A model generated the notes under the pieces. It was not told where the DNA came from. It saw only the letters and a program-made list of their open reading frames with translations, and did not search any database. A program made the translations under genes and the position numbers. From Ochrobactrum sp. BTU1 (lineage in GTDB: Bacteria; Pseudomonadota; Alphaproteobacteria; Rhizobiales; Rhizobiaceae), in assembly GCA_018798825.1 (NCBI GenBank), contig CP076356.1, positions 744,001 through 808,000 on the forward strand: a DNA stretch of 64,000 bases, written 5' to 3'. Every line of letters begins with the position of its first letter. Within the stretch, counting starts at the first letter, position 1. Of the stretch, positions 36,818-45,467 are shown piece by piece.

Positions 36818-36922
36818 TTATATTTGAGAATGAGATCGTGTGAGCGATTAAGAAGCGATCGCCATCACTCACGATCTCTCATGAAGTTAGGCAACCAATA
36901 AATCGACAAACCGGAGGGTAAC

Positions 36923-37732
36923 ATGAAAGCAAATAAGTTCACTCTATTGGGCGCACTTGTCTTGACCACGATGACTGCCACTGTTGCAGGAGCGCAAGAT
37001 TGCACACCAAAGCATTCCATAGAACCAATCAAAGCTGGCGTTCTCAGCGTTGCCCTTACAAATACGCCACCTTATTCGGTCGAAGAAAACGGAGTTTCCG
37101 GAATTGATGGCCAGATCCTTCAGAAATTCGCCAAAGACAATTGCCTGACCGTAGAATACGAAATATTTAGCTATCCGGCTGCCGTTTCAGCTATTCAATC
37201 GGGGCGTGCTGATGTGGCAATAGGCGGCTTCTATCGGACTGCTGCGCGCGGCAAAGTGGTCGCGCTCAGCGATGCTGTCTACCTTGATCAGGTTGCGGTT
37301 GAATCCAAAGAAGGCTTTGAGACAATTGATCAGCTCAAAGGCAAGCGTGTCGGAACTGTCGAGGGCTATTCCTGGGTAGGAGATCTGGAAAAATTATACG
37401 ACAACGTGAAAACTTATCCATCCTCTCTTAATCTGGCACAGGATGTGCAGGCTGGGCGGATCGACGCCGGGATTGAAGGTTTTGGCGCAGCAGTCAACCT
37501 AAACAAAGGTAACGATGTTCAGGTTAAATTATATCAGCCAGACCCACGAGTGGCGGCGACAACGTTGCCGACACAGACCGCCTTCCTGATGTCTCACAAC
37601 AATCCAACATTTGTGGATGCCATGAACAAATCGCTTAAGAGCTATCGCGATGATGGTGTCATTGGAGAAGCACTGACAAGCTACGGCCTTCCTACATCCG
37701 CTGCGGATGTGGGTGAGAATAAAGAATACTGA
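36923..37732 (+). CDS. Periplasmic substrate-binding protein, polar amino-acid type
   Basis: A 269-residue family 3 binding protein with signal peptide (LLGALVLTTMTATVAGAQ). Core features are LSVALTNTPPYSVEENGVSGIDGQI, RADVAIGGFYRTAARG and GKRVGTVEGYSW. The start has GGAGGG about 7 nt upstream. It is divergent from the operon with the permeases and ATPase, whose own binding protein is otherwise missing, so it very probably completes that transporter. Confidence 0.92.
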   Translation: MKANKFTLLGALVLTTMTATVAGAQDCTPKHSIEPIKAGVLSVALTNTPPYSVEENGVSGIDGQILQKFAKDNCLTVEYEIFSYPAAVSAIQSGRADVAIGGFYRTAARGKVVALSDAVYLDQVAVESKEGFETIDQLKGKRVGTVEGYSWVGDLEKLYDNVKTYPSSLNLAQDVQAGRIDAGIEGFGAAVNLNKGNDVQVKLYQPDPRVAATTLPTQTAFLMSHNNPTFVDAMNKSLKSYRDDGVIGEALTSYGLPTSAADVGENKEY

Positions 37733-37741
37733 CAAGCTTTC

Positions 37742-37768
37742 AGGGCTGCGGATTCCGCAGCCCTTTCT
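37742..37768 (+). terminator. Intrinsic terminator of the binding-protein gene
   Basis: AGGGCTGCGG (37742-37751) and CCGCAGCCCT (37755-37764) form a 10-bp stem with a 3-base loop and a TTCTCT tail, 10 bp after the stop codon. Confidence 0.85.
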
Positions 37769-37995
37769 CTCCTGCAAACTAAGTCTTCAATTTTTTGAGC
37801 GCCAATGGCAGGACGCTTAATATTGGATAATTTTGCTCATTTTCTTATTACCTTACATTGGGACAATTTACTCGCTGATTGCCGAATGCGATTATTTGTT
37901 CAATAGTAGAATCCCGTTCAATGATCTGAGTGACCAGACAATAACTTGGCCTGTAGCTAATCGCCTTATGGAACCGAGGATAGAAGATTTAACTT

Positions 37996-38811
37996 ATGAA
38001 TGACGCTGCGAACAAAGATAGCCCGCTTGAGCGCTACATAGCAATTATGGAAACAGTTGCCCCTTTCACTGATGGTCTGACCGCTGCAGAGCTTGAAACG
38101 GCGCTCGATCTTCCCAAGACAACTGTCAATCGCTTGTTACACGCTCTGATTAGCAGCGGCATGATCAGCACCAACAATTCTCGGAACCGAACTTTCAAAC
38201 TTGGAGATCGGCTACTCAAACTGCTCCACACGTCACCTGATACAAGCTGGGTTGTTACATTAGCGCAAAAGCCTTTGCAGATTCTGGCGGAAAAAACCGG
38301 ACAGTCTGCATTTATTTCAAAGCTGGATGGAAATGAAATTCGCTCTGTCACTTGCGTTGCTCCGGATACTCCGGTGCGAACATATGTAATGCCCGGCATG
38401 GCAATGCCGATCAATGCTACAGCGTCTGGGAAAGCTATAATGGCATTTCAATCGCCAGAACTGATCGATAAGATACTCTCTGAAAACCTGATACAATTTA
38501 CAGATCAGACCAAAACCCAAGCCGCCCCTCTGCTTGAGGAATATGAATTAATCCGCTCCCGCGGTTACTCCACAGATCTTGCTGAACATGTGGCGGGACT
38601 GGGTACAATTGCAGTCCCCGTCATATTGCAACGGGCACCGATCTTATATGCAGTGGGTGTAACGGGTCCCTACCGTGCTGTTATTGAGGAGAATTTTGAA
38701 GCGCATTGTGAAGCATTGAAAGACACGGCTCATCGGCTTTCAAAGCTAATGCAGATGCGGGGCGCGGATTTGTACGATCCCTTAAACAATCATGTGGCTG
38801 ATTCAGATTGA
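37996..38811 (+). CDS. IclR-family transcriptional regulator
   Basis: A 271-residue regulator. The N-terminal winged helix contains LTAAELETALDLPKTTVNRLLHALISSG. The IclR effector domain has MPGMAMPINATASGKAIMAF, YSTDLAEHVAGLGTIAVPV and ILYAVGVTGP. It is a good candidate for controlling the divergent transporter/aminotransferase operons. Its 3' end overlaps the convergent hydroxyacid dehydrogenase gene by 22 bp. Confidence 0.9.
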   Translation: MNDAANKDSPLERYIAIMETVAPFTDGLTAAELETALDLPKTTVNRLLHALISSGMISTNNSRNRTFKLGDRLLKLLHTSPDTSWVVTLAQKPLQILAEKTGQSAFISKLDGNEIRSVTCVAPDTPVRTYVMPGMAMPINATASGKAIMAFQSPELIDKILSENLIQFTDQTKTQAAPLLEEYELIRSRGYSTDLAEHVAGLGTIAVPVILQRAPILYAVGVTGPYRAVIEENFEAHCEALKDTAHRLSKLMQMRGADLYDPLNNHVADSD

Positions 38812-39755
38812 GCTTGATACTTTCCAAGCTCAACCTGACCACGAAGTGGGATCCTGCCCTTCAGCCGATTCACGTTGTCGACGAAAAGCTGCGCAACTGC
38901 AAGCGGCGCACTTGGTGCTGCAACGTGCGCAGTTAACAGAATGCCAGGTGTTGACCAAAGCTTTGAATTGGGTTGAAGAGGCTCTTGGCAAAATACATCG
39001 AGAACTGCTTTCGCTAACCAGCCATTGTTTATGGCTTTAATCAAGTCAGGTTCTACAACAGCTGAGCCCCGGCCAGCATTAACGAATACCGCAGTGCGAC
39101 GAAAACACTGAAAAAGGCTTTCATTAAAGAGATTACGCGTTTCAGGGGTATCCGGAAGGAGGTTAACGACATAGTCGGACTTTCCAACCAGATCACTCAT
39201 CTCATTCAAACACCCAACATAGTCAAATGAATCATAGTCGCGTATCGTTCTTGCGACACCCAATAACCTTACGCCAAAAGGTCGGAAAAAATCTGCAACT
39301 GAAGCACCAATATTACCGGCTCCAGCAATGAGCAACGTTTTACCGCTGAGCGTGCCGGGCTGCGTATCATCCCAAATACAAGCATTTTGCGACTGGTAAC
39401 GCAATTGGTGCTGGCGCTCATGCGCGAGGATGTATGACAACACATACTCCGCCATCGTCTGGCCAAATACATCGACCGCGCGGCAGAAAACATAATCTTT
39501 CGGCAAATCCGGCGCGAGCAAAGCCTCAAATCCCGCCCAACTCGACTGGACAAATTCGGGCTTCATGCCAGATGATAGCAAACCAACAATCAGATCAGGC
39601 TGACCGATCCAGAAAGAACATTGACCAGCTTCGGTCAATGCATGCTCGATACTGCTCGTAGAGACAATAACCGCATCAGGTAGAAGCTCCTTGAGAGCGT
39701 CGTGATATATCTGATAATGGCTCTCTATAATGAGTATATGCATTGCTTCAACCAT
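38790..39755 (-). CDS. D-2-hydroxyacid dehydrogenase family protein
   Basis: About 321 residues (317 if the ATG at 39743 is used; neither start has a strong ribosome-binding site). It shows the NAD motif GAGNIGASVADFF, the Arg region VNAGRGSAVVEPDL, catalytic Glu in DVFCQEPLQPNSKLW, and catalytic His in TAHVAAPS. This GhrA/SerA-like fold reduces glyoxylate/2-oxo acids or oxidises D-2-hydroxy acids. It lies 135 bp downstream of the class II aldolase homologue on the same strand and is probably part of that operon. Confidence 0.87.
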   Translation of the reverse strand: MVEAMHILIIESHYQIYHDALKELLPDAVIVSTSSIEHALTEAGQCSFWIGQPDLIVGLLSSGMKPEFVQSSWAGFEALLAPDLPKDYVFCRAVDVFGQTMAEYVLSYILAHERQHQLRYQSQNACIWDDTQPGTLSGKTLLIAGAGNIGASVADFFRPFGVRLLGVARTIRDYDSFDYVGCLNEMSDLVGKSDYVVNLLPDTPETRNLFNESLFQCFRRTAVFVNAGRGSAVVEPDLIKAINNGWLAKAVLDVFCQEPLQPNSKLWSTPGILLTAHVAAPSAPLAVAQLFVDNVNRLKGRIPLRGQVELGKYQAQSESAT

Positions 39756-39890
39756 GTAACAGCCGTGGGTGATATCGCGGCCAAAACACCATACCTTGAT
39801 AAGGTGTTGCTATCCGGCCAGGAAATATTTTGGCGCATATCTACTCCCAACGTACTTCTTGCTTTTCGGAGTAGATACAGATGCCAATTA

Positions 39891-40652
39891 TCATTGAGCG
39901 TAATTTGGCTCTTCCTCATCGAGGATGCGACGCATTTCAGAGAAATGTGCAAAAGCCATTTCCCGATAGTCGTCCCACTCCTGGGCCGTCTTTTCGGCCA
40001 GTTCATCCGACATAATATTCAATGGTTGGTTTGTGGAATAAGCCAGCACAAGCGTCTTACATGATTTCTCAAGAAAGTAGAGCTCATCATAAGCCTCTGC
40101 CACGCTCGCCGCAGTGACGAGAATGCCATGATTTCCCATAATCATCGACTTTTTATTTCCCAGTTTTCGGACCAATCTTTGCCCTTCATGCTGATCATCA
40201 GCAATGCCACCAAACTCAATATCAATAGCTGTTCGGTTAAAGAAGCGGGCTGTATTTTGATCAATTGGCTTAATCTCAGGATCCGCCAGACTGGCTAAAG
40301 CAGTGCTATATGTCGAGTGGACGTGCAAAACGCAGCGCGCGTCAGGCCTCGCAGCATGAATACAGCCATGGATAGTCCAAGCGGACGGATCGGGAGCGTC
40401 GTCACGTTCCATAGTTGAAGGATCCTCCGCATTAAGCAATAACAAGTCAGATGCTTTGATACGCGAAAAATGGCGCCAGCGTGGGTTCATCAGGAATTGC
40501 TTGCCATCATTGGAAACCGCAACACTGAAGTGATTTGCCACACTTTCATGCCAATCATTTCGTACTGCCAATCGAAAAACTGCAGCCAGTTCTTCGCGCA
40601 ATGTCTGCTCATCTTTTGAAGCCCAAGGATTACTGACCACTGGATTTGACAT
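39891..40652 (-). CDS. Class II aldolase/adducin-family protein lacking the usual catalytic Glu
   Basis: 253 residues. Zinc ligands H110 and H112 (LHVHSTYS) and H175 (GNHG) are conserved. The position of the FucA catalytic glutamate (SSEWRFH in the aldolase at 1809) reads SAWTIH here, with Ala. The C-terminus is longer than in FucA. Such proteins include non-aldolase members (decarboxylases and adducin-like domains), so an ordinary retro-aldol role is uncertain. It is divergent from the LysR gene and upstream of the hydroxyacid dehydrogenase. Confidence 0.82.
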   Translation of the reverse strand: MSNPVVSNPWASKDEQTLREELAAVFRLAVRNDWHESVANHFSVAVSNDGKQFLMNPRWRHFSRIKASDLLLLNAEDPSTMERDDAPDPSAWTIHGCIHAARPDARCVLHVHSTYSTALASLADPEIKPIDQNTARFFNRTAIDIEFGGIADDQHEGQRLVRKLGNKKSMIMGNHGILVTAASVAEAYDELYFLEKSCKTLVLAYSTNQPLNIMSDELAEKTAQEWDDYREMAFAHFSEMRRILDEEEPNYAQ

Positions 40653-40783
40653 ATTTTAAGATAACCTCGTTAAGCCATTGTGATATTTGGTTTATTTTTA
40701 CCGATTATCCTAAATTGTATTCAGATATGCCTTGGCTTGGAAACGAAATATGTGCATCATGATGATGATGAAAGGTCATGATC

Positions 40784-41671
40784 ATGCAGCACAGAATTCC
40801 CAACTTCGAATTATTGGCGACATTTCTGGCAGTCCATTCGGACGGCAATTTCTCAGTTTCTGCTCAGAGACTTAACATCACTCAATCAGCTGTAAGCCAT
40901 CGCATAAAAAGGCTTGAGGAGGAGCTTGGGATTGTCCTCTTCGACCGTTCACCACACCACGTATTCGTCACAGAGGCGGGAGCCAAGCTAGCAAGCGAGA
41001 TCGAGCCAGCCTTCAAAACATTGGAAACCGCATTTTCTTCTTTCAATCCTCAAGGCAAGTGTTCGCTGGAGATTGAAGTAGAGCCGGCCTTTAGCACCAA
41101 ATGGCTTGCTCCCCGGCTCAAGAAATTTCTCAACGAAAATCCATCGTTGAAATTGCAGCTCAATTTGTCTGATAAGCGCCTCGAATTTTCAGGGCAAACG
41201 CAAATTGCTATTAAGTGGGGTCACCCTGAAAGTTGGCCGGAATATCAATGCGAACCATTAATGGGTCTGACGTTCACACCAATGTGCTCTCCGGAATTCG
41301 CACAAAAAAATAAGCTGTTCTCTCCTATCGATATCCTACGATGTGTATTGATACATGATCGTGATTACGACAATTGGCTGGCATGGGCACGGTTGAATAA
41401 CCTCCCTTTAGAACATTTTAAATCGGGACATATTATCCGCGACACCCCATTGCTTGAGCAGACCGCAATCGAAAGCGACGGAGTTGCGCTTTACGCAATA
41501 GAATTAGCTGATGCAGCACTGCGCAGAGGCGACTTGACAGCGCCATTTCCTAAGGCAAAGTTGATGAGCAATGCGCATTATATGCTTCTGAAGCATCCAA
41601 CACGGCGTCTCAGTGATGCTGGAAAATCATTTGATAAATGGATTCGCCACATAGCGCATGGAAGCGGCTGA
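40784..41671 (+). CDS. LysR-family transcriptional regulator (GcvA-like)
   Basis: About 295 residues. GAAAGG lies about 9 nt before the ATG at 40784; a start at 40778 would leave too little spacing. The N-terminal winged helix is GNFSVSAQRLNITQSAVSHRIKRLEEELG, and the effector domain has FSTKWLAPRLKKFLNENPSL and IKWGHPESWPEY, as in the GcvA/AmpR subgroup. It is divergent from the class II aldolase homologue and likely controls it through the 130-bp gap; the pca-like genes are convergent to it. Confidence 0.88.
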   Translation: MQHRIPNFELLATFLAVHSDGNFSVSAQRLNITQSAVSHRIKRLEEELGIVLFDRSPHHVFVTEAGAKLASEIEPAFKTLETAFSSFNPQGKCSLEIEVEPAFSTKWLAPRLKKFLNENPSLKLQLNLSDKRLEFSGQTQIAIKWGHPESWPEYQCEPLMGLTFTPMCSPEFAQKNKLFSPIDILRCVLIHDRDYDNWLAWARLNNLPLEHFKSGHIIRDTPLLEQTAIESDGVALYAIELADAALRRGDLTAPFPKAKLMSNAHYMLLKHPTRRLSDAGKSFDKWIRHIAHGSG

Positions 41672-41934
41672 AAGCAAGCGTTGCTGATACCTTCCATGAC
41701 AATGGTCATATGGCTGGTCGCTCGTCATCTGCAAAAGCCAATCAGCAAGGCTATCATCAGTAAAGCAAGTAAAAGCTTTCCAGCATGTTGCTCAAAAAAT
41801 GTAAATAGGAAGCTCTTTTTCGCTCGCGGTATGCGCAAGAGCTCACTGAGTTTCTCTGGATCATGATGCAGCATGTCAAGCTCTCAATAACGACATCGCT
41901 TCATAGAATTATGAAGACCATAAAAGGTTCGGAT

Positions 41935-41964
41935 GCGTTGCCCCAAAAAGGGCAACGCTCTTTT
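41935..41964 (+). terminator. Intrinsic terminator between the LysR gene and the pca module
   Basis: GCGTTGCCC (41935-41943) and GGGCAACGC (41950-41958) pair around CAAAAA, followed by TCTTTT on the plus strand. The minus strand lacks a T tract. The rest of 41672-41934 has no supported gene. Confidence 0.65.
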
Positions 41965-41968
41965 AGAT

Positions 41969-43177
41969 TTAAGTTCTTTCCAGAATAATCGCGATCCCTT
42001 GTCCGACGCCCACACACATTGCTGATAAGGAATAGCGCCCCTTTGTTTCCAGCAACTCAAGAGCGGCCGTGCCGGTTATCCGTGCTCCCGACATACCAAG
42101 TGGATGACCCAATGCTATTGCCCCGCCATTTGGATTGACGCGAGGATCATCATCACGAATGCCAAGTTCCCGCAAAGTTGCTAGGCCCTGACTGGCGAAA
42201 GCCTCATTGAGTTCAATGACATCGAGTTGATCAGCGGTCAAATCCAGTGTTGCCAGTAGCTTTTTTGCTGCCGGAGCTGGCCCGATACCCATTACTCTCG
42301 GTGGCACACCTGCCGTGGCACCGCCCGCAACGCGTGCAATAGGTGTGAGCCCATATTTTTTAACTGCCTTCTCTGATGCGATTATGAGTGCCGCTGCGCC
42401 ATCATTAACGCCGGATGCGTTGCCGGCCGTGACCGTTCCACCCGTTCGGAAGGGAGCGCGAAGCCCAGCAAGAGTTTCGATTGTTGTTTCCCGAGGATGC
42501 TCGTCTTTCTCAACGATAACGGGGATTGATTTTCGTTGCGGTATAGACACAGACACAATCTCGCGTGCCAGCCGGCCATTTTTTTGCGCGACAGCTGCCT
42601 TGCGCTGGCTATTGAACGCAAATACGTCCTGATCTTCACGAGAGACATGGAAATTCTCAGCGACATTCTCACCCGTTTCAGGCATTGAATCGACGCCATA
42701 TTGAGCTTTCATCATTGGATTGACAAAGCGCCAACCGATGGTTGTGTCGAAAACTTCGGGCTGACGGGAAAATGCACTTTCAGCTTTTGGCATGACAAAT
42801 GGTGCTCGGCTCATGCTCTCGACACCGCCAGCTATCATTAGATCACTCTCTCCGGATTTTATAGCACGTGCAGCCGTTATGATAGCATCCATGCCGGAGC
42901 CGCAAAGGCGGTTGATGGTAGTTCCTGATATTGAGACTGGCAGCCCCGCAAGCAACAATGACATGCGGGCCACATTTCGGTTGTCTTCACCTGCCTGATT
43001 GGCACAGCCGAAAATAACATCGTCAACATCTTCCCAATCCACCGATGGATTGCGCTTCATCAATTCAGCAAGCGGGATAGCGCCCAGATCATCAGCTCTC
43101 ACACTTGAAAGCGCGCCACCATAACGACCAATGGGCGTGCGGATATAATCGCAGATAAATGCTTCGCTCATGTTCAT
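41969..43177 (-). CDS. pcaF: Beta-ketoadipyl-CoA thiolase type acetyl-CoA acyltransferase
   Basis: A 402-residue thiolase. Catalytic C92 (RLCGSGMDAI), H358 (GHPLGMSG) and C388 (MCVGVGQG) are all present, and length fits PcaF. It would split beta-ketoadipyl-CoA to succinyl-CoA and acetyl-CoA. The assignment rests mainly on the directly upstream CoA-transferase pair and the IclR regulator; acetoacetyl-CoA thiolase function is an alternative. It follows the beta-subunit gene by 5 bp. Confidence 0.87.
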   Translation of the reverse strand: MNMSEAFICDYIRTPIGRYGGALSSVRADDLGAIPLAELMKRNPSVDWEDVDDVIFGCANQAGEDNRNVARMSLLLAGLPVSISGTTINRLCGSGMDAIITAARAIKSGESDLMIAGGVESMSRAPFVMPKAESAFSRQPEVFDTTIGWRFVNPMMKAQYGVDSMPETGENVAENFHVSREDQDVFAFNSQRKAAVAQKNGRLAREIVSVSIPQRKSIPVIVEKDEHPRETTIETLAGLRAPFRTGGTVTAGNASGVNDGAAALIIASEKAVKKYGLTPIARVAGGATAGVPPRVMGIGPAPAAKKLLATLDLTADQLDVIELNEAFASQGLATLRELGIRDDDPRVNPNGGAIALGHPLGMSGARITGTAALELLETKGRYSLSAMCVGVGQGIAIILERT

Positions 43178-43182
43178 TTCTT

Positions 43183-43869
43183 TCAGAGTTGCGGTACGCT
43201 CAAGTCGGATACTGGTCCGTCAAGATGTAGCTGAGCACCAGTAATGGATTGAAGTTGCTCGACACTCATGCCGGCAAGCTTTTCCCGAAGTACAAAATGT
43301 CCTTTTTCAACGTCAATGACAGCATGGCTGGTATACACACGCGTGATGCAACCAACGCCCGTCAAAGGAAATGTGCATTTATCAACGAGTTTGGGTTCGC
43401 CCTTTTTGGTAAGATGCTCGGTAATAACAACCACCTGCTTGGCACCGTGAACCAGATCCATTGCTCCGCCGACAGCCGGAACACCGGAAGAACCGACGCG
43501 CCAGTTCGCCAGATCACCGTTCTGCGCAACCTGATACGCACCAAGAATAGCGACGTCCAGATGGCCGCCCCGCACCATGGCAAAACTGTCTGCATGGTGG
43601 AAGAACGATGCTCCGGGCTTTAGTGTAACAGCTTTCTTTCCGGCATTAATCAGATCCCAGTCTTCTTCGCCCGACAGTGGAGCCTCGCCAAAATTCAGTA
43701 CACCATTCTCTGTATGGAATATGGCTTGCCGTCCGGATGGTTGATATCGTGCGACCATCTCCGGGAAACCTATTCCGAGATTAACATAGGCGCCATCAAC
43801 GATGTCCTGTGCAGCTCGCCAGGCAATCTGAGCATTCGATAATTTGATATTTTCGTGGATATCCATCAT
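43183..43869 (-). CDS. pcaJ: 3-oxoacid CoA-transferase subunit B
   Basis: A 228-residue beta subunit with catalytic E54 in HTENGVLNFG, GGHLDVAILGAYQV and MDLVHGAKQVVVITEH. It transfers CoA from succinyl-CoA to 3-oxoadipate (PcaIJ) or acetoacetate (ScoB). It overlaps the subunit A gene by 4 bp (ATGA) and precedes the thiolase gene, which is the PcaIJF order. Confidence 0.88.
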   Translation of the reverse strand: MMDIHENIKLSNAQIAWRAAQDIVDGAYVNLGIGFPEMVARYQPSGRQAIFHTENGVLNFGEAPLSGEEDWDLINAGKKAVTLKPGASFFHHADSFAMVRGGHLDVAILGAYQVAQNGDLANWRVGSSGVPAVGGAMDLVHGAKQVVVITEHLTKKGEPKLVDKCTFPLTGVGCITRVYTSHAVIDVEKGHFVLREKLAGMSVEQLQSITGAQLHLDGPVSDLSVPQL

Positions 43870-44573
43870 AATCCGGTTGCTCCCGCGCGAATGAGTTCTT
43901 CTTCCTGCTGTGGCTGGGTAACCTCGACAACACTGTTCACAAAAATTCCTGGTGTGATGATGTGTTCCGGGTCAAGTTCGCCGAGCGGTACAACTTTTGA
44001 GACTTGGACAATCGTGTTTTCAGCGGCCATACACATGAGTGGATTGAAATTTCGCGACGCCATCCGATAGGTCAAGTTCCCGTGCTGGTCACCATAATGC
44101 GCCTTAATCAAAGCAAAATCGGCTTTTAACCAGCGTTCCCGTACATAGGGTCGTCCATCAAACTCGCTTATATTTTTTCCTGCAGCCAATTCCGTCCCAT
44201 AGGCAGTTGGTGTGTAGAAGGCTGGGATCCCAGCTCCACCCGCACGAATGCGTTCAGCCAAAGTGCCCTGCGGCACCAACTCCAGTTCGATCTCACCTGC
44301 TAGATACTTATCAGTAAATGCTCTCGGGTCAGATGATCGTGGGAAAGAGCAGACCATTTTTCGAACCATCCTGGCATCAATCATGGCAGCGATCCCTATG
44401 CGACCATTGCCAGCATTGTTGTTGATAACAGTGAGGTCTTTGGGCCCTTTTTTGATCAATGCATGGATGAGCTCAATTGGTGCACCAGATCCCCCAAACC
44501 CTCCGATCATGACCGTTGCGCCATCCCCGATGGATGCCACTGCGGCATCAACACTGTCCAGTCGCTTATCCAT
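43866..44573 (-). CDS. pcaI: 3-oxoacid CoA-transferase subunit A
   Basis: About 235 residues from the ATG at 44573 (MDKRLDSVDAAV), which has GGAGAG upstream; the longer frame begins with an Arg-rich non-conserved stretch. Features are VMIGGFGGSGAPIELIHALI, NNAGNGRIGIAAMI, and ATAYGTELAAG-like CoA-binding residues. It pairs with subunit B immediately downstream. Confidence 0.88.
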   Translation of the reverse strand: MDKRLDSVDAAVASIGDGATVMIGGFGGSGAPIELIHALIKKGPKDLTVINNNAGNGRIGIAAMIDARMVRKMVCSFPRSSDPRAFTDKYLAGEIELELVPQGTLAERIRAGGAGIPAFYTPTAYGTELAAGKNISEFDGRPYVRERWLKADFALIKAHYGDQHGNLTYRMASRNFNPLMCMAAENTIVQVSKVVPLGELDPEHIITPGIFVNSVVEVTQPQQEEELIRAGATGL

Positions 44574-44705
44574 TTTGCAATCTCTCCAACGCCGAAAAAT
44601 ACGCCTTCTGTTTTGCAAATGGATATGAGTAGCCTATCTCGACTGCAAGCAGTTTGTGCGTTATAGTCTTTTTGTTCGTTATTCGCACATTTTGAAAGGC
44701 AGTAC

Positions 44706-45467
44706 ATGACTTTGAAAGAACGCGACCTGATGGGTGGCTTAGCAAAGGGCTTAAAGGTGATAGAAGCCTTTACTGCTGATCGACCGAAATTGAGTATTTC
44801 CGAGGCCGCTGATGTCACCGGTTACGACCGGGCTACGACACGACGCTGCCTGCTAACGCTTGCTGAATTGGGATACTGCGCTTATGACGGTAAGTACTTT
44901 ACCGTAACCCCCAGGATACTTCGCTTGGGGACAGGATGTCTGGCCGCGATGCCGTTGCCCCGCATCGTGCAACCCTACCTCGATCAACTTTCAGAACAGA
45001 TCCATCAAAGCACCTCCGTTTCAATTCTTGATGGATCAGAAATTGTATATGTGGCGCGGGCGGCACAGCAGCGTGTGATGTCAGTGACCCTCATGCCTGG
45101 ATCTCGTTTGCCCGCCTATTGCACATCTATGGGGCGCGTGCTTCTGGCAGCGCTACCTGAAGAACAAGCCAAAGACATTCTCATGGCAGGCCCCCTCCAT
45201 GCACGAACGCCACGAACAGAAACATCTCCTCGCCGACTGTTGGATCAGCTTCGACATATCCGCGAACACGGTTTTGCTGCGATCGATCAGGAAGTAGAAA
45301 TGGGGTTGCGATCAATTGCAGTGCCATTAACTGACTTTCGGCGAACGACAGTCGCAGCACTTAATGTGGGGTTCGCTGCAACTACTGAACCTCTGGAATG
45401 TCTGGTTCAGAAATATCTTCCTAGCCTACAGGCAATCCAAGCTGAAATCTCCGGGACACTGAGATAA
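44706..45467 (+). CDS. IclR-family regulator, PcaR/PcaU type
   Basis: A 253-residue regulator. The winged helix is LSISEAADVTGYDRATTRRCLLTLAELGY. The effector domain has QIHQSTSVSILDGSEIVYVAR, SRLPAYCTSMGRVLLA and GFAAIDQEVEMGLRSIAVPL. This is the PcaR/PcaU/PobR type controlling beta-ketoadipate genes in response to pathway intermediates. It is divergent from pcaI, the normal arrangement, with 132 bp between them for operators. Confidence 0.88.
   Translation: MTLKERDLMGGLAKGLKVIEAFTADRPKLSISEAADVTGYDRATTRRCLLTLAELGYCAYDGKYFTVTPRILRLGTGCLAAMPLPRIVQPYLDQLSEQIHQSTSVSILDGSEIVYVARAAQQRVMSVTLMPGSRLPAYCTSMGRVLLAALPEEQAKDILMAGPLHARTPRTETSPRRLLDQLRHIREHGFAAIDQEVEMGLRSIAVPLTDFRRTTVAALNVGFAATTEPLECLVQKYLPSLQAIQAEISGTLR

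Noticed and set aside
41681..41866. 61-codon frame after the LysR gene
   Set aside because: No ribosome-binding site and basic random-like composition.
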